The notes under the pieces were generated by a model, which was not told the DNA's origin, searched no databases, and worked only from the letters and a program-made list of their open reading frames with translations. A stretch of DNA of 64,000 bases from Victivallis lenta (GTDB lineage Bacteria; Verrucomicrobiota; Lentisphaeria; Victivallales; Victivallaceae): the NCBI RefSeq assembly GCF_009695545.1, contig NZ_VUNS01000003.1, positions 186,001-250,000 of the forward strand. Reading direction: 5' to 3'. Each line of letters begins with the position of its first letter. The first letter of the stretch is position 1. The position numbers and the translations under genes were made by a program. Positions 42,467 through 51,698 of this stretch are shown here, piece after piece.

Positions 42467-44209
42467 TCAGTATGGAATCCGGAGATGGAACTCCGCACCC
42501 GCGTCCGGTTCGGAAACGACCGAGACGTTTCCGCCGTGATAAAGTGCGATGTGCTTGACGATGGCCAGCCCGATTCCATTGCCCGGCCCGTTCCGGCTGC
42601 CGGGAATCCGATAGAAGCGCTTGAAGATCCGTTCCCGGTGTTCCGGCGCGATGCCGCAGCCGTAATCGCGGACAAGGAAATCGATCTGCTTTCCCTCCGC
42701 CGCGACGGCGGAGACTTCGATCCGTTTCGTTCCGCTGTGCAGAACCGCATTGGTGATCAGGCTGTTCAGCGCCTGCTGGAGCAGGAGAAAATCACCCGGA
42801 AATTCGATGGAGGAACACTCTCCGACGACCAGATCGATTCCCGCCGTTTCGGCCATGCTCCTGCACTCCTCCGCCGCTCCGCGGATGACTGCCGCCGGCA
42901 GGACCGGCAGAAAATCGTTTTCAGTTCCCTTCCGCATCGTTTCGAGGGAGCTCAGCGTCAGGAAGCTCTGCAGCAGGGTGTGCAGCCGTTCCGACTGGCG
43001 GGTCAGGGTCTGGATGCAGCGGGATTTGTACTCCTCGTTGTCGAGCGCGCCGTTGTTGATGGCGTCTACGGCGCCGACGATTCCGGTCAGCGGCGTTTTC
43101 ATCTCATGCGAAATCGCCGCGATGAATTCCGTCCGGTACGCCTCGAGTTTCCGGATGTCGGAGAGGTCGGTGATCGAAACGAGAACGTACTTTCCGCCGT
43201 CCCGGGTGAAGGAGACGGCATTCGCGAGGAGCTGCCGCTCTTTTTCTCCGCGCTTTACGGAAAGCTCTTCCGAATAGACGCCGGTTTCTCCGACTTTTTC
43301 GATATATTCTCTCAGCTCCGCCGGGCACTCCGGCAGTTTTGCCGCCGGTTCCAGGCCGGGGAACAGTCCGCAGGCAGTCCGGTTCCAGCGCTCGACCCGG
43401 CCGGAGGCGTTGACCAGAAGAATCGCTTCAGTCAATGCATCCAGGATGGCTTCCCGCTCGTACGCGTCGTCCCGGAGGGAGACGATCTGTTTTTTCAGCT
43501 GTTCCGTCAGGCTCTGCAGGCAGATTGCGATTTCACGCACAAGGCCGTAGCGCGGCACGTAGACCGGATACTCCAGCTCTCCCGCCGCAATCTTCGACAT
43601 GCTTGCGAAAAGCCGATTCAGCGGCGAACGGATGATGGAACAGAAATAAACGATCAGCACGATCGTCGACAGAATGCCGAGGATGGTCAGAATGATCATG
43701 CCGTCCCGGGTCTGCCGCATGAGCATGGTCATGCTGTTGCACTTTGCGGCCATGACCAGGATGTAGTCCTGCCCTCCGGCGTTGAAGTGGGCCGAATGGT
43801 ATACCATGAAGGAGTTCAATGTTTCGTCATATTTGACGAGGACATCCTCCTGGTCGTTTTTCTTGAACAATCCCCGGATTCTCGGGCTGCGGATATGTTC
43901 GGCGAGGTAGTCCGGGGCGTTTTCGGTTTCGGCCACGACTCCTCTGCTGCGGGCGATGATTTTGGCGACCACGGGATTCGGCCCGCTGGTGCGGAGCAGC
44001 CGGCGGATTTTCTCCGGATCGTTCGCTTCGAGCTGTTCCTTGCAGAACCGGATCAGGAAAAAATTGTTCCGCCTGGTTTCGTCGATCACCTCCCGGAAAT
44101 ACGCCTCCTGGAAGTCGGCAAGCTGAAGATCCAGCAGAAAAATGGAGACGACAATGATTCCGCCGATCAGCGCCGGGATGAAGAGCAGAACGGAGTCCTT
44201 TCGCGCCAT
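42467..44209 (-). CDS. Membrane sensor histidine kinase (PhoR-like)
   Basis: 580 residues. N-terminal helix (VLLFIPALIGGIIVVSIFLLDL), a periplasmic sensor part of about 140 residues, second helix (MIILTILGILSTIVLIVYFCSI), a HAMP-like stretch and a PAS-like domain (about 265-330). The kinase core has H box AAISHEMKTPLTGIVG, N box NSLITNAVLHSG, G1 DYGCGIAPEHRERIF and G2 GNGIGLAIVKHI. It phosphorylates the response regulator encoded 3 bp upstream. The pair probably controls the pump genes behind it. The stimulus is unknown. Confidence 0.93.
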   Translation of the reverse strand: MARKDSVLLFIPALIGGIIVVSIFLLDLQLADFQEAYFREVIDETRRNNFFLIRFCKEQLEANDPEKIRRLLRTSGPNPVVAKIIARSRGVVAETENAPDYLAEHIRSPRIRGLFKKNDQEDVLVKYDETLNSFMVYHSAHFNAGGQDYILVMAAKCNSMTMLMRQTRDGMIILTILGILSTIVLIVYFCSIIRSPLNRLFASMSKIAAGELEYPVYVPRYGLVREIAICLQSLTEQLKKQIVSLRDDAYEREAILDALTEAILLVNASGRVERWNRTACGLFPGLEPAAKLPECPAELREYIEKVGETGVYSEELSVKRGEKERQLLANAVSFTRDGGKYVLVSITDLSDIRKLEAYRTEFIAAISHEMKTPLTGIVGAVDAINNGALDNEEYKSRCIQTLTRQSERLHTLLQSFLTLSSLETMRKGTENDFLPVLPAAVIRGAAEECRSMAETAGIDLVVGECSSIEFPGDFLLLQQALNSLITNAVLHSGTKRIEVSAVAAEGKQIDFLVRDYGCGIAPEHRERIFKRFYRIPGSRNGPGNGIGLAIVKHIALYHGGNVSVVSEPDAGAEFHLRIPY

Positions 44210-44212
44210 CGC

Positions 44213-44899
44213 TCACTCTCCGGCCGCTTTGTAACCGATGCCGCGGACGGTTTCGATCCGGTCCGCCCACTCCCCGAGCTTTTTCCGCAGGTTGACGATA
44301 TGCATGTCGATGGCCCGCGCCGTGACGGAGTAGTTGTCCCCCTTGACCTCCCGGATGATCTGATTCCGGGTGAATACCCGGCCGGGATTTGACGTCAGCA
44401 GAGCAAGGGTCTTGAATTCATCCGCAGTCAGCATCAGCGGACGGCCGTTCAGCTCGGCCCGGTAGGCGATCAGGTCGATGGTCAGTGCGCCGAGCGTGAC
44501 GGTGCGCGTCTCCGGCGGCGCGGCGGATTTCTTGCGCAGCCGGGCTGCGATCCGGGCCGCGAGCACCTTGCTGCTGTACGGTTTGGTGACATAGTCGTCG
44601 GCGCCCATCTCAAGCCCGAGAACGATGTCGTTTTCTTCGCCCTTGGCCGTGAGCATGATGACCGGAATATCCGCCAGGGCGGGATTGTTCTTCAAATTCC
44701 GGCAGACGGTCAGCCCGTCGATTCCCGGCAGCATGATGTCGAGCAGGATCAGATCGGGGACGAGCCTGGCGGCCATCGCCAGCCCCTCTTCGCCGTCGGA
44801 GGCGCAGTAGACCTGCAGGAAGCCGTTCATATTGAGGTTCATCTTCGTCATGTCGCAGATCGACGCGTCATCTTCGATCATCAATATCCGTGGATTCAT
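44213..44899 (-). CDS. OmpR/PhoB-type response regulator
   Basis: 228 residues from ATG 44899. Receiver domain (MNPRILMIEDDASICD acidic pocket, LLDIMLPG phospho-aspartate, LTAKGEE, and DDYVTKPYSS lysine) followed by a winged-helix DNA-binding domain (ADEFKTLALLTSNPGRVFTR; VNLRKKLGEWADRIETVRGIGYK). First gene of the regulator-kinase-adaptor-pump operon on the minus strand. Confidence 0.95.
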   Translation of the reverse strand: MNPRILMIEDDASICDMTKMNLNMNGFLQVYCASDGEEGLAMAARLVPDLILLDIMLPGIDGLTVCRNLKNNPALADIPVIMLTAKGEENDIVLGLEMGADDYVTKPYSSKVLAARIAARLRKKSAAPPETRTVTLGALTIDLIAYRAELNGRPLMLTADEFKTLALLTSNPGRVFTRNQIIREVKGDNYSVTARAIDMHIVNLRKKLGEWADRIETVRGIGYKAAGE

Positions 44900-45073
44900 T
44901 TTGCCTGCCTCTTTCCGGAAACCGCTGCAACCGGCAAAGGGACGCAAGCCGCATCCCGCCGTCCTGTTCAATATAATCATGCTGCGAAAATAAATCAAGT
45001 GCGGTCCGGCTTTTCCGGAATGCGGACAGAAAAAAAACCGTTCAGCGAACTGAACGGCGACGATGCCGGTAAA

Positions 45074-45149
45074 TGGCATCCCCACGGGGATTCGAACCCC
45101 GGTTGCCGGGATGAAAACCCGGTGTCCTAGGCCTCTAGACGATAGGGAC
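45074..45149 (-). tRNA. tRNA-Glu (anticodon TTC)
   Basis: On the minus strand: acceptor GTCCCTA, D arm with CTAGAGGCCTAGGAC, anticodon stem CCGGG with loop TTTTCAT (anticodon TTC), T arm GGGGTTCGAACCCC and CCA encoded at 45076-45074. The first acceptor pair is G-U. Confidence 0.93.
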
Positions 45150-45279
45150 GTCTGATAACATGTTTCTAAATATATCACCTCTGTCTGGTTTTACAAGCGG
45201 GATTTGGAAATAAATTCATATTTTTTCCGGAAAAAAGCGGCGCCCTTTTGATTTTTTCGGGATTTTTTCCGCGAAAAGC

Positions 45280-45307
45280 TTGTAAAAAGGTAAAAATCAT
45301 CTATTGT
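45280..45307 (+). promoter_or_regulatory. Promoter of the tRNA pair
   Basis: TTGTAA 45280-45285, 16 nt, TATTGT 45302-45307, about 10 bp before the first tRNA base. Confidence 0.5.
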
Positions 45308-45317
45308 AATAAGGCGT

Positions 45318-45394
45318 GGCGGGTTAGCTCAGCTGGTTAGAGCGTCGGAATCATAATCCGCAGGTCTCGTGTTCGAATCACGAACCCGCTACCA
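45318..45394 (+). tRNA. tRNA with anticodon CAT (Met, or lysidine-type Ile)
   Basis: Acceptor GGCGGGT / ACCCGCT, D arm GCTCAGCTGGTTAGAGC, anticodon loop ATCATAA, T arm CGTGTTCGAATCACG, encoded CCA. The anticodon arm is identical to that of the next tRNA. Elongator Met and Ile2 (CAU modified to lysidine) cannot be told apart reliably by eye; the first acceptor pair is G-U. Confidence 0.88.
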
Positions 45395-45406
45395 CTTTTC
45401 ATAATT

Positions 45407-45483
45407 GGCGGCTTAGCTCAGTTGGTTAGAGCGTCGGAATCATAATCCGCAGGTCCCTGGTTCGAATCCTGGAGCCGCTACCA
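45407..45483 (+). tRNA. tRNA with anticodon CAT (Met, or lysidine-type Ile)
   Basis: Acceptor GGCGGCT / AGCCGCT, same D and anticodon arms as the tRNA 13 bp upstream, T arm CCTGGTTCGAATCCTGG, encoded CCA, then a T7 run that may end transcription. The two tRNAs differ mainly in acceptor and T arms. Confidence 0.88.
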
Positions 45484-45621
45484 TTTTTTTCCCCCTGATT
45501 TTTTCCGGGCCGGATTGTATTCCGGCAAATTCCGGATTGTTCTGCCTGAAACACGGAGAAAGCGGCGCGGAAGAGCGGACAATGCTTTTTACCTCGGCAT
45601 CGGAATTCCGAATTCGGGCCG

Positions 45622-47043
45622 TCAGCGGGCGTTTTCGGCCGGCTGCTCGATCATCCGGATCTTCCGCCATTTGCCGGAGCTGAACCGCCAGAGGAAGATC
45701 ATGGCGTCGATAAAGCCGCAGAAGGCGACGAAGGCCCAGACCTGGTGAATCGTCGCCGGATACCACTTGGTCAGCAGGATCATGCCCGGCACCAGGACTC
45801 CCCAGGCGGTCAGGCTGTTCAGCAGAAAGATCGCCAGCGTGTCGCCCGCGCCGCGCAGGCCGCCCATGAAGATGAACTTGATGCTGTCGCAGGCGTTGAA
45901 CATCGCGGCGGCGGTCAGTACGCCGGTGCAGATTTTCACGACTTCGTCGAAGTTGACGCCGGAATCCTGCTGCGGAGCGAAAAACGTCGCCAGCGCTTCC
46001 GGGAAGCAGATGTAGATCAATACACCGGCGAATGCGTAGATCGCCGAAATCCGCCAGGCGCGGTAAACCGCCTTTTCCGCGATTCCCTGCCGCCTGCGTC
46101 CGATGTACTGGCCGACCACGATCGCGGTCGAATCCGCCAGGCCCGTCAGCGGCACGAAAAAGATATTGTTGATCGAGAGCGCGATGACGCTCGCCGCAAG
46201 CGCGGTCGGTCCGAGGTCGCCGATCAGGAACGCCAGGAGCGTGAAGGCGCCGACATCCACCAGCGTCTGGAACCCGGCCGGAGCACCGTAGCGGAACAGG
46301 CGCAGCGCGAGGTCCGGGTGAAACTCCCAGCGACGGCGGGTCGGGATCTTCCGCTGGTTCTGGCTGTAAAAGTAGATGACGATCGCGATCATGCTCAGTC
46401 CCGCGCAGATGCTCGAGGCGATTCCGGCGCCGTAGATGCCGAGCGGCGGCAGGCCGCAATGCCCGAAGATGAACATCCAGTTCAGCGGGATGTTCAGAAG
46501 GCAGCCGCCGATGTTGATGACGGCGACCGGCAGCGTGCGTCCCTGTCCGGAGAAGAAAGAGTAGAACGGCGCGGCGGCGCAGACGAACACGCCGCTCGGC
46601 AGCAGCGAAATGAAATAGTCCATCTCGCGGCCGACCAGCTCGGGATTGTGGTTGGTCCCGCCGAGGATCGCAAGCCCGAGGACCGGGATTATGAATGTGA
46701 TGAAGAGGCCGGCGGCGACGGCGACCGTCTGCCCGGCCCACACCGCGCGCAGCAGGTTCTGCCGGTCGTGCGCCCCGTGGTACTGCGCAACCATGGCCGA
46801 CGTGAAATTGCAGGTGACCATGAAAAAGCAGAACAGCGTGAAGTACAGGATGCCGGCCGGCATGGCGGCGGCGACGTCGAGCGTCGAGTGATGCGCCAGG
46901 AACCAGCGGTCGACGAACTGCATGACGCTGTTGCTCGCGCTCATGATGATGAGCGGATAAGCGATCCGGCAGATTTCGAGATAGCCGCCGCGGCCGATGA
47001 AATTACGGCGGTTGAATGATTTGCGAATTCCGAACAGTTCCAT
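45622..47043 (-). CDS. MATE-family multidrug/metabolite exporter
   Basis: 473 residues from ATG 47043. Twelve hydrophobic helices with the family pattern: LEICRIAYPLIIMSASNSVMQ, FVDRWFLAHHS and GAHDRQNLLRAVWAGQTV in the first half, a second half starting RYGAPAGFQTLVDVGAFTLL, and GLRGAGDTLAIFLLN. MATE proteins export cationic compounds in exchange for sodium ions or protons. It stands alone on the minus strand; a long open frame in another phase (45440-46741) is a shadow. Confidence 0.92.
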   Translation of the reverse strand: MELFGIRKSFNRRNFIGRGGYLEICRIAYPLIIMSASNSVMQFVDRWFLAHHSTLDVAAAMPAGILYFTLFCFFMVTCNFTSAMVAQYHGAHDRQNLLRAVWAGQTVAVAAGLFITFIIPVLGLAILGGTNHNPELVGREMDYFISLLPSGVFVCAAAPFYSFFSGQGRTLPVAVINIGGCLLNIPLNWMFIFGHCGLPPLGIYGAGIASSICAGLSMIAIVIYFYSQNQRKIPTRRRWEFHPDLALRLFRYGAPAGFQTLVDVGAFTLLAFLIGDLGPTALAASVIALSINNIFFVPLTGLADSTAIVVGQYIGRRRQGIAEKAVYRAWRISAIYAFAGVLIYICFPEALATFFAPQQDSGVNFDEVVKICTGVLTAAAMFNACDSIKFIFMGGLRGAGDTLAIFLLNSLTAWGVLVPGMILLTKWYPATIHQVWAFVAFCGFIDAMIFLWRFSSGKWRKIRMIEQPAENAR

Positions 47044-47161
47044 GGCGATTGTCTTTCTGAAAAAAGTGCAAGATTTGTAATATAGCTGCTGCGGCGGAGA
47101 AAGCAAGCAGAAAGCCGGAATTTCGATTGATTTTTTCCGGGAGTGCGGTTATATTTATTTC

Positions 47162-47479
47162 ATGATGGAATATTGCAAGCTTGAAGTGTACGTTCCGGCG
47201 ACGCACGCCGGAGCTTTGAAAGAGGCGCTCGCGGCGGCCGGGGCCGGGAGGCTCGGGAATTACGACTCCTGCATCTGGGAGTGCGCCGGAACCGGGCAGT
47301 TCCGGCCGCTCGCCGGGAGCAGGCCGTTTCTCGGCACGGAGGGCGCGGTCGAGACGGTTGCGGAAACCAAACTCGAGATGATCGTGGAGCGCCCGCTTCT
47401 CGACGCCGTCCTGAAGGCTTTGCGGGCTGCGCATCCGTACGAAACGCCGGCTTTTCAGTATTGGCCGGTTCAACTCTGA
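47162..47479 (+). CDS. YqfO/NIF3-insert-like small protein
   Basis: 105 residues; M at 47162 or 47165. It resembles the CutA1-like domain of YqfO/NIF3 proteins: YCKLEVYVPATHAGALKEALAAAGAGRLGNYDSC, then GRF-like stretches and AAHPYETPAFQYWPV (the AHPYExPAF motif). No partner NIF3 domain is attached. The function of the stand-alone form is unknown. It is followed 12 bp later by a protease gene. Confidence 0.8.
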   Translation: MMEYCKLEVYVPATHAGALKEALAAAGAGRLGNYDSCIWECAGTGQFRPLAGSRPFLGTEGAVETVAETKLEMIVERPLLDAVLKALRAAHPYETPAFQYWPVQL

Positions 47480-47491
47480 TGGAATTTTTTC

Positions 47492-48124
47492 ATGAATTTG
47501 TTTATCACGCAATTGTTTGAAGATCCGCAGCGCTTTTTCATCTGGCTGCTGGTCGTGATTTTTTCGATCTGCTGCCACGAGTTCATGCACGCCTGGGCGG
47601 CGCTGAAGCAGGGGGACCCGACCGCGGCGGACGAGGGACACCTGACGTTGAACCCGATGAAGCAGATGGGGCCGTTTTCACTCGTCATGCTTGCCGTCTG
47701 CGGCATTGCCTGGGGGCGGGTTCCGGTCCGGCCGTGGCAGATGCGGCACCGCCACAGCGATGCGCTTGTTTCGCTGGCGGGACCGGCCACGAATTTCGGG
47801 CTTTTCCTGATTTTCGGCATCCTGTTCTACGTCTGTTACCGGGCCGGCGTCGAAAATCAGGCCGCGCTCATGCTTCTTGAGCTCGGCAGCGTTCTCAATA
47901 TCGTGCTGTGCCTGTTCAATCTCCTGCCGGTCCCGGGACTCGACGGCTTTGCGATCCTGAAGAGTTTCTTCCCGAAGCTCGGCGAGGTGAATTCGGAGTG
48001 GAGTTCAGGGGCGTTTCTTGTGGCCTTCATGCTGCTCTTCTTCGTCGGCTTCCGGTATGTGGCGCTGGCGGGCGGATTCATGTTCTACCTGCTGTGCGGC
48101 ACACTGGTCGGGATATTCGGCTGA
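47492..48124 (+). CDS. Site-2 protease family (M50) membrane protein
   Basis: 210 residues, starts MNLFITQLFEDPQRFF. The first helix has the zinc motif CCHEFMHAW (HExxH); the third metal ligand is in NLLPVPGLDG (NxxPxPxLDG). Five or six hydrophobic helices cover the rest. Stand-alone M50 proteins of this short type (YwhC/Rip3-like) cut membrane-bound substrates within the bilayer. The substrate is unknown. xseA starts 18 bp later. Confidence 0.9.
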   Translation: MNLFITQLFEDPQRFFIWLLVVIFSICCHEFMHAWAALKQGDPTAADEGHLTLNPMKQMGPFSLVMLAVCGIAWGRVPVRPWQMRHRHSDALVSLAGPATNFGLFLIFGILFYVCYRAGVENQAALMLLELGSVLNIVLCLFNLLPVPGLDGFAILKSFFPKLGEVNSEWSSGAFLVAFMLLFFVGFRYVALAGGFMFYLLCGTLVGIFG

Positions 48125-48141
48125 CGGGAGGGAACCGGAAG

Positions 48142-49371
48142 ATGGAAAATCCGCAGATCTGGAGTGTGTCGGACGTAAATCATGCGGTTCGCGAGATCGT
48201 CGAGGGCGCGCTGCTGCCGTTCTGGATGGCCGGTGAAGTCGGTTCGCTGACGCTGCACCGTTCCGGGCACGCCTACTTTACGATGAAGGACGCGAAATCG
48301 CAGATCCGGGCCGTCTATTTCGGCGGCGCCGCGGCCTGCACGCGGCTCGGCATTGCGAACGGCTCGATGATCGAAGCGTTCGGCAACCTCTCGGTCTACG
48401 AAGTGCGCGGCGAGTACCAGTTCGGCATCCGGCAGCTGCGGCCGGCCGGCGTCGGGGACCTTCGGATGCGTTTTGAGGAGCTGAAGCGCAGACTGGCCGC
48501 CGAAGGGCTGTTCGACCAGGAGCGCAAGCGGCCGATTCCGAAGCTGCCGGGGCGGATCGGGGTGGTGACGAGTCCGTCGGGGGCGGCGATCCGCGACTTC
48601 CTGCAGATCATCAACCGCCGCTTTCCGAATGTGAATGTGCGGATTTATCCGTGTGCGGTGCAGGGGGCCGGGGCGGCGGAGCAGGTGGCGCGCGGCGTCG
48701 AATTTTTCAACCGCACGGACGGGGCCGATGTGATTGTCGTAACGCGCGGCGGCGGCAGTATGGAGGATCTCTGGCCGTTTAATGAGGAAATTCTGGCCCG
48801 TGCGGTCGCATCCAGCCGGATTCCGGTGGTCAGTGCGGTCGGGCATGAGATTGACTTTTCGATCTGTGACTTTGCGGCCGATCTGCGCGTCCCGACGCCT
48901 TCGGCGGCGGCGGAGCTGGTGATCGGCCGCCGGGAGGAGATGGTCCGGGAGCTCGACCGCAGCGAGAAGGATATGCGCTATGCGCTCGAATCGGCGCTGT
49001 CACAGGCGCGCGCCCGGCTTGACCGTGCGGCGGGGAGTTTTGTTTTCCGCGAACCGGCGCATCTGGTGCGGATGCGCCGGCAGCAGCTTGACGAGCTTGA
49101 TACGCGCCTCGGAACGGCGGCGGAACGGTTCCACGGCCAGTTCCGGGCGCGGCTGGAGCGGCTGGAGAGTACGCTGCTTGCGCTTGATCCGCGCCGCCAG
49201 CTTGAACGCGGCTATGCGATTTTGTTCGACCCTGCGCAGGAGAAGCCGGTGACGAGCGCCGCGAATGTGGCGGCCGGAACCCGGCTCGTCGCCCGGCTGG
49301 CCGACGGCAGTTTGAATGTGACGGTTGACCGGCCGGGCAGCGTACCGCCGCCGCCTTTCGCTGCGGTCTGA
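48142..49371 (+). CDS. xseA: Exodeoxyribonuclease VII large subunit
   Basis: 409 residues from ATG 48142 (GGGAGGGAACC upstream). N-terminal OB domain (IWSVSDVNHAVREIVEG; FWMAGEVGSLTLHRSGHAYFTMKD), the catalytic domain (IGVVTSPSGAAIRDFLQII, RGGGSMEDLWPFNEE, AVGHEIDF, DLRVPTPSAAAEL), a long coiled coil and a short C-terminal part (LERGYAIL). With XseB it degrades single-stranded DNA into oligonucleotides. xseB is not seen nearby. Confidence 0.96.
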   Translation: MENPQIWSVSDVNHAVREIVEGALLPFWMAGEVGSLTLHRSGHAYFTMKDAKSQIRAVYFGGAAACTRLGIANGSMIEAFGNLSVYEVRGEYQFGIRQLRPAGVGDLRMRFEELKRRLAAEGLFDQERKRPIPKLPGRIGVVTSPSGAAIRDFLQIINRRFPNVNVRIYPCAVQGAGAAEQVARGVEFFNRTDGADVIVVTRGGGSMEDLWPFNEEILARAVASSRIPVVSAVGHEIDFSICDFAADLRVPTPSAAAELVIGRREEMVRELDRSEKDMRYALESALSQARARLDRAAGSFVFREPAHLVRMRRQQLDELDTRLGTAAERFHGQFRARLERLESTLLALDPRRQLERGYAILFDPAQEKPVTSAANVAAGTRLVARLADGSLNVTVDRPGSVPPPPFAAV

Positions 49372-49487
49372 ACGGCCGGTGTTTCGCCCGGATTCAATTT
49401 GAAGTGCCGCCTCGAGTCCCGCCGGGGGCAGGGAGCCCCCCCTCCGGGAACCTTTCAGGGCCGCGCTTTGGCGCTTTTCCGGTTTGG

Positions 49488-50846
49488 TTACAGCGTGAGC
49501 TTGACCCGCTGGTCCTGCGACATCATGGAGAGATGCCGCACCGTGTCGAGTTCAAGTCTCAGCGCATTCGCCACCCGGGTGCCGTATTCGCGGTCCGCCT
49601 TGTAGAACAGCGCACACTGACGGAGCTGAATGTTCTTCTTCGCATAACAGAGGTGTCCGGCGATGTTGGCGACGAGATGCGTTTTATCCTTGTCGCCGAG
49701 CACACGGCGGTAAAGTTCGCCGGGCTGCTCGAAGTCGATGTCCTCCGGATCGATGTCGTGGCGCGCGATACTGCCCGAGATGTCGATCGCGGGCGGCGTG
49801 AACGCCTGGCCGGGCTCCGGTCCGTCCTGCATGTCGCCGCCGGCGAACAGCCGCCCCAGCAGCAGCTTGTCGGGCGACGGACCGATGCCGGGAACGAAAT
49901 TCGCCGGATTGAAAGCCGCCAGCCCGACATTCTGGAAATAATGATCCGGATTGCGGTCGAGCACCATTTCGCCGAGCTCGATGAGCGGGAAGTCGGCATG
50001 GTACCAGACCTTCGTGACGTCGAACGGATCGAAGCGGGAGGCTTTGGCCTGCTCCGGCGTCATGATCTGCACATAGAGTTTCCATTTCGGGAAGTCGCCG
50101 CGCTCGATCGCCTCATAAAGCTTCCGTGCGGCGAGACCCGGGTCCGCTTTCGCCGGCTCTTCCGCCTGCCCGGCGTCCGGCGCCCGGAATCCGGTCGCGG
50201 CCTTGAAGTGATATTTGACCCACACATACTCGTTCCTGTCGTTGTACCACATGAAGGCGTGGCTGGAATAGCCGTCCATCTCCTGATAGGAGGCGGGCGT
50301 GCCGCGGTCCGAAAACAGGATCGTCACCTGATGCAGCGACTCCGGCGCCAGCGACAGGAAATCCCAGAACATGGTTGCGTCCTTGAGATTGCTGCCGGAA
50401 TTCCGCTGCCGGGTGCGGATGAAGTCCGGGAATTTGATCGCGTCGCGGATGAAAAAGACCGGCATGTTGCTGCCGACCAGATCATAATTGCCCTCTTCGG
50501 TATAGAATTTGACCGCGAATCCGCGCGGATCGCGGACTGGGTCGGCCGGGCTGCGTTCACCGCCGTCCGTCGAAAAACGGGCGAAAAGTTCGGTCTTTCC
50601 GCCGGCCTTGCCGAACAGGCGCGCCCGGGTGTATTTCGAGAGATCGTTCGTGACTTTGAAGTAACCGAACGCACCGGCGCCTCCGGCGCGGACGGCCCGC
50701 TCCGGAATCCGTTCACGGTCGAAGCGGGCGGGTTTTTCAATCGGGGGGCCATCCTGCACCAGGGTACAGCCGGTCGAACCGGAGACCGGGCCTCCGTACA
50801 CGGAATTTCCGTTTGCGGTCGTCAAAGTCTTCTGATTCTGCATCAT
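49488..50846 (-). CDS. Catalase-family protein lacking key catalytic residues
   Basis: 452 residues from ATG 50846 (GAGGAGGAG ribosome site); clade 3 catalases usually have 480-500. Most of the fold is well kept: FDRERIPER, GAGAFGYFKVTND, RFSTDGGERSPADPVRDPRGFAVKFYT, NYDLVGSNMPVFFIRDAIKFPDFI, DATMFWDFLSL. But the active-site histidine of the ERVVHAKG motif is arginine (ERAVRAGG, R53, codon CGC at 50690-50688). The stretch that normally follows GRLF and carries the haem-ligating tyrosine (SYxDxxRYRLG) is absent: GRLFAGG is joined directly to DMQDGPEPG, about 40-45 residues shorter than usual. The distal asparagine region is present. It is therefore unlikely to work as a normal haem catalase, although the frame is intact. 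Confidence 0.85.
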   Translation of the reverse strand: MMQNQKTLTTANGNSVYGGPVSGSTGCTLVQDGPPIEKPARFDRERIPERAVRAGGAGAFGYFKVTNDLSKYTRARLFGKAGGKTELFARFSTDGGERSPADPVRDPRGFAVKFYTEEGNYDLVGSNMPVFFIRDAIKFPDFIRTRQRNSGSNLKDATMFWDFLSLAPESLHQVTILFSDRGTPASYQEMDGYSSHAFMWYNDRNEYVWVKYHFKAATGFRAPDAGQAEEPAKADPGLAARKLYEAIERGDFPKWKLYVQIMTPEQAKASRFDPFDVTKVWYHADFPLIELGEMVLDRNPDHYFQNVGLAAFNPANFVPGIGPSPDKLLLGRLFAGGDMQDGPEPGQAFTPPAIDISGSIARHDIDPEDIDFEQPGELYRRVLGDKDKTHLVANIAGHLCYAKKNIQLRQCALFYKADREYGTRVANALRLELDTVRHLSMMSQDQRVKLTL

Positions 50847-51036
50847 CTTTCTCCTCCTCAAGTTGAAGCTGCATCGTCGGAAAGTCGGGCCGGAACGGGG
50901 GCTCTCCACTTCCGCCCGCTCCGGTACTGCATCTGGACTATATCACGTGTTTTCCCATATTTCAACTGGTTTTCGGGAAAAAGCATGCTATACTATCCCT
51001 GCGTAAAATCATATTTTGAAAAAGGAGTTCGGACTC

Positions 51037-51609
51037 ATGACGGAAAAAGTGATCGCACTGGATATCGGCAATGTCTGCATCGGGATTCATCCGGAGCGCT
51101 GTTTCGGGGCGCTCGGGTTCCGCAGCCTGGCGGATATTCCGCGCGAAGTGCTGTTCCTGGCCGGCGAACGGTTCGAACGCGGTGAAATTTCCGAAGCGGA
51201 ATTTCTGGACGGCTTCCGGCGGCTGACCGGTTCCGCGCTTTCGGATGCGGAGCTGCGCCGGGCGTTCTGCGCGATCATCGGGGAGCCGGTGCCCGGCATG
51301 GCGGAGCTGGTCTCCGGGCTGGCCGGGCGCGGCTACCGGCCGGTTTTCTTCTCCGATACGTCGGTCACCCATATGGAAGAGCTGCGCCGGAAATTCCCGG
51401 CCGCCTCCGCAGTTCCGGACGGCATTTACAGCTACCGGGTCCATGCGAAGAAACCGGAGCTCCCGATGTTCGAGGCGTTCGAGGCCCGTTTCGGTGTTCC
51501 GGCCTTCTACTTCGACGACCGCGCCGAACTGATCGAGGGCGCCCGGAAACACGGCTGGAACGCACATCGCTTCGTTTCAGCGGAAGAAGTCGACAAAATC
51601 CTCGGTTGA
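51037..51609 (+). CDS. HAD-superfamily hydrolase
   Basis: 190 residues from ATG 51037 (AAAGGAG upstream). Motif I is ALDIGNVCIGIHP (nucleophile D with G at +2, as in the YihX/epoxide-hydrolase-like branch), the cap domain is helical, motif II is FFSDTS, motif III lysine lies in HAKKPELPMF and motif IV in FYFDDRAELIEGA. Such proteins are small phosphatases for sugar phosphates or similar compounds; the substrate is unknown. It runs in the same direction as ftsK and lies 90 bp before it. Confidence 0.85.
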   Translation: MTEKVIALDIGNVCIGIHPERCFGALGFRSLADIPREVLFLAGERFERGEISEAEFLDGFRRLTGSALSDAELRRAFCAIIGEPVPGMAELVSGLAGRGYRPVFFSDTSVTHMEELRRKFPAASAVPDGIYSYRVHAKKPELPMFEAFEARFGVPAFYFDDRAELIEGARKHGWNAHRFVSAEEVDKILG

Positions 51610-51698
51610 ATCGGCATAACCTATTGCATTTGCGGCGGCTCCGGTTTATATTACAGCCGATGGAACTGTTACAACTGCTTTGAGGATATTTGAGCGAT

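Noticed and set aside
45440-46741. 433-codon frame overlapping the MATE gene on the same strand
   Set aside because: Arg/Pro-rich translation in a shifted phase; the MATE frame has the full set of membrane helices.
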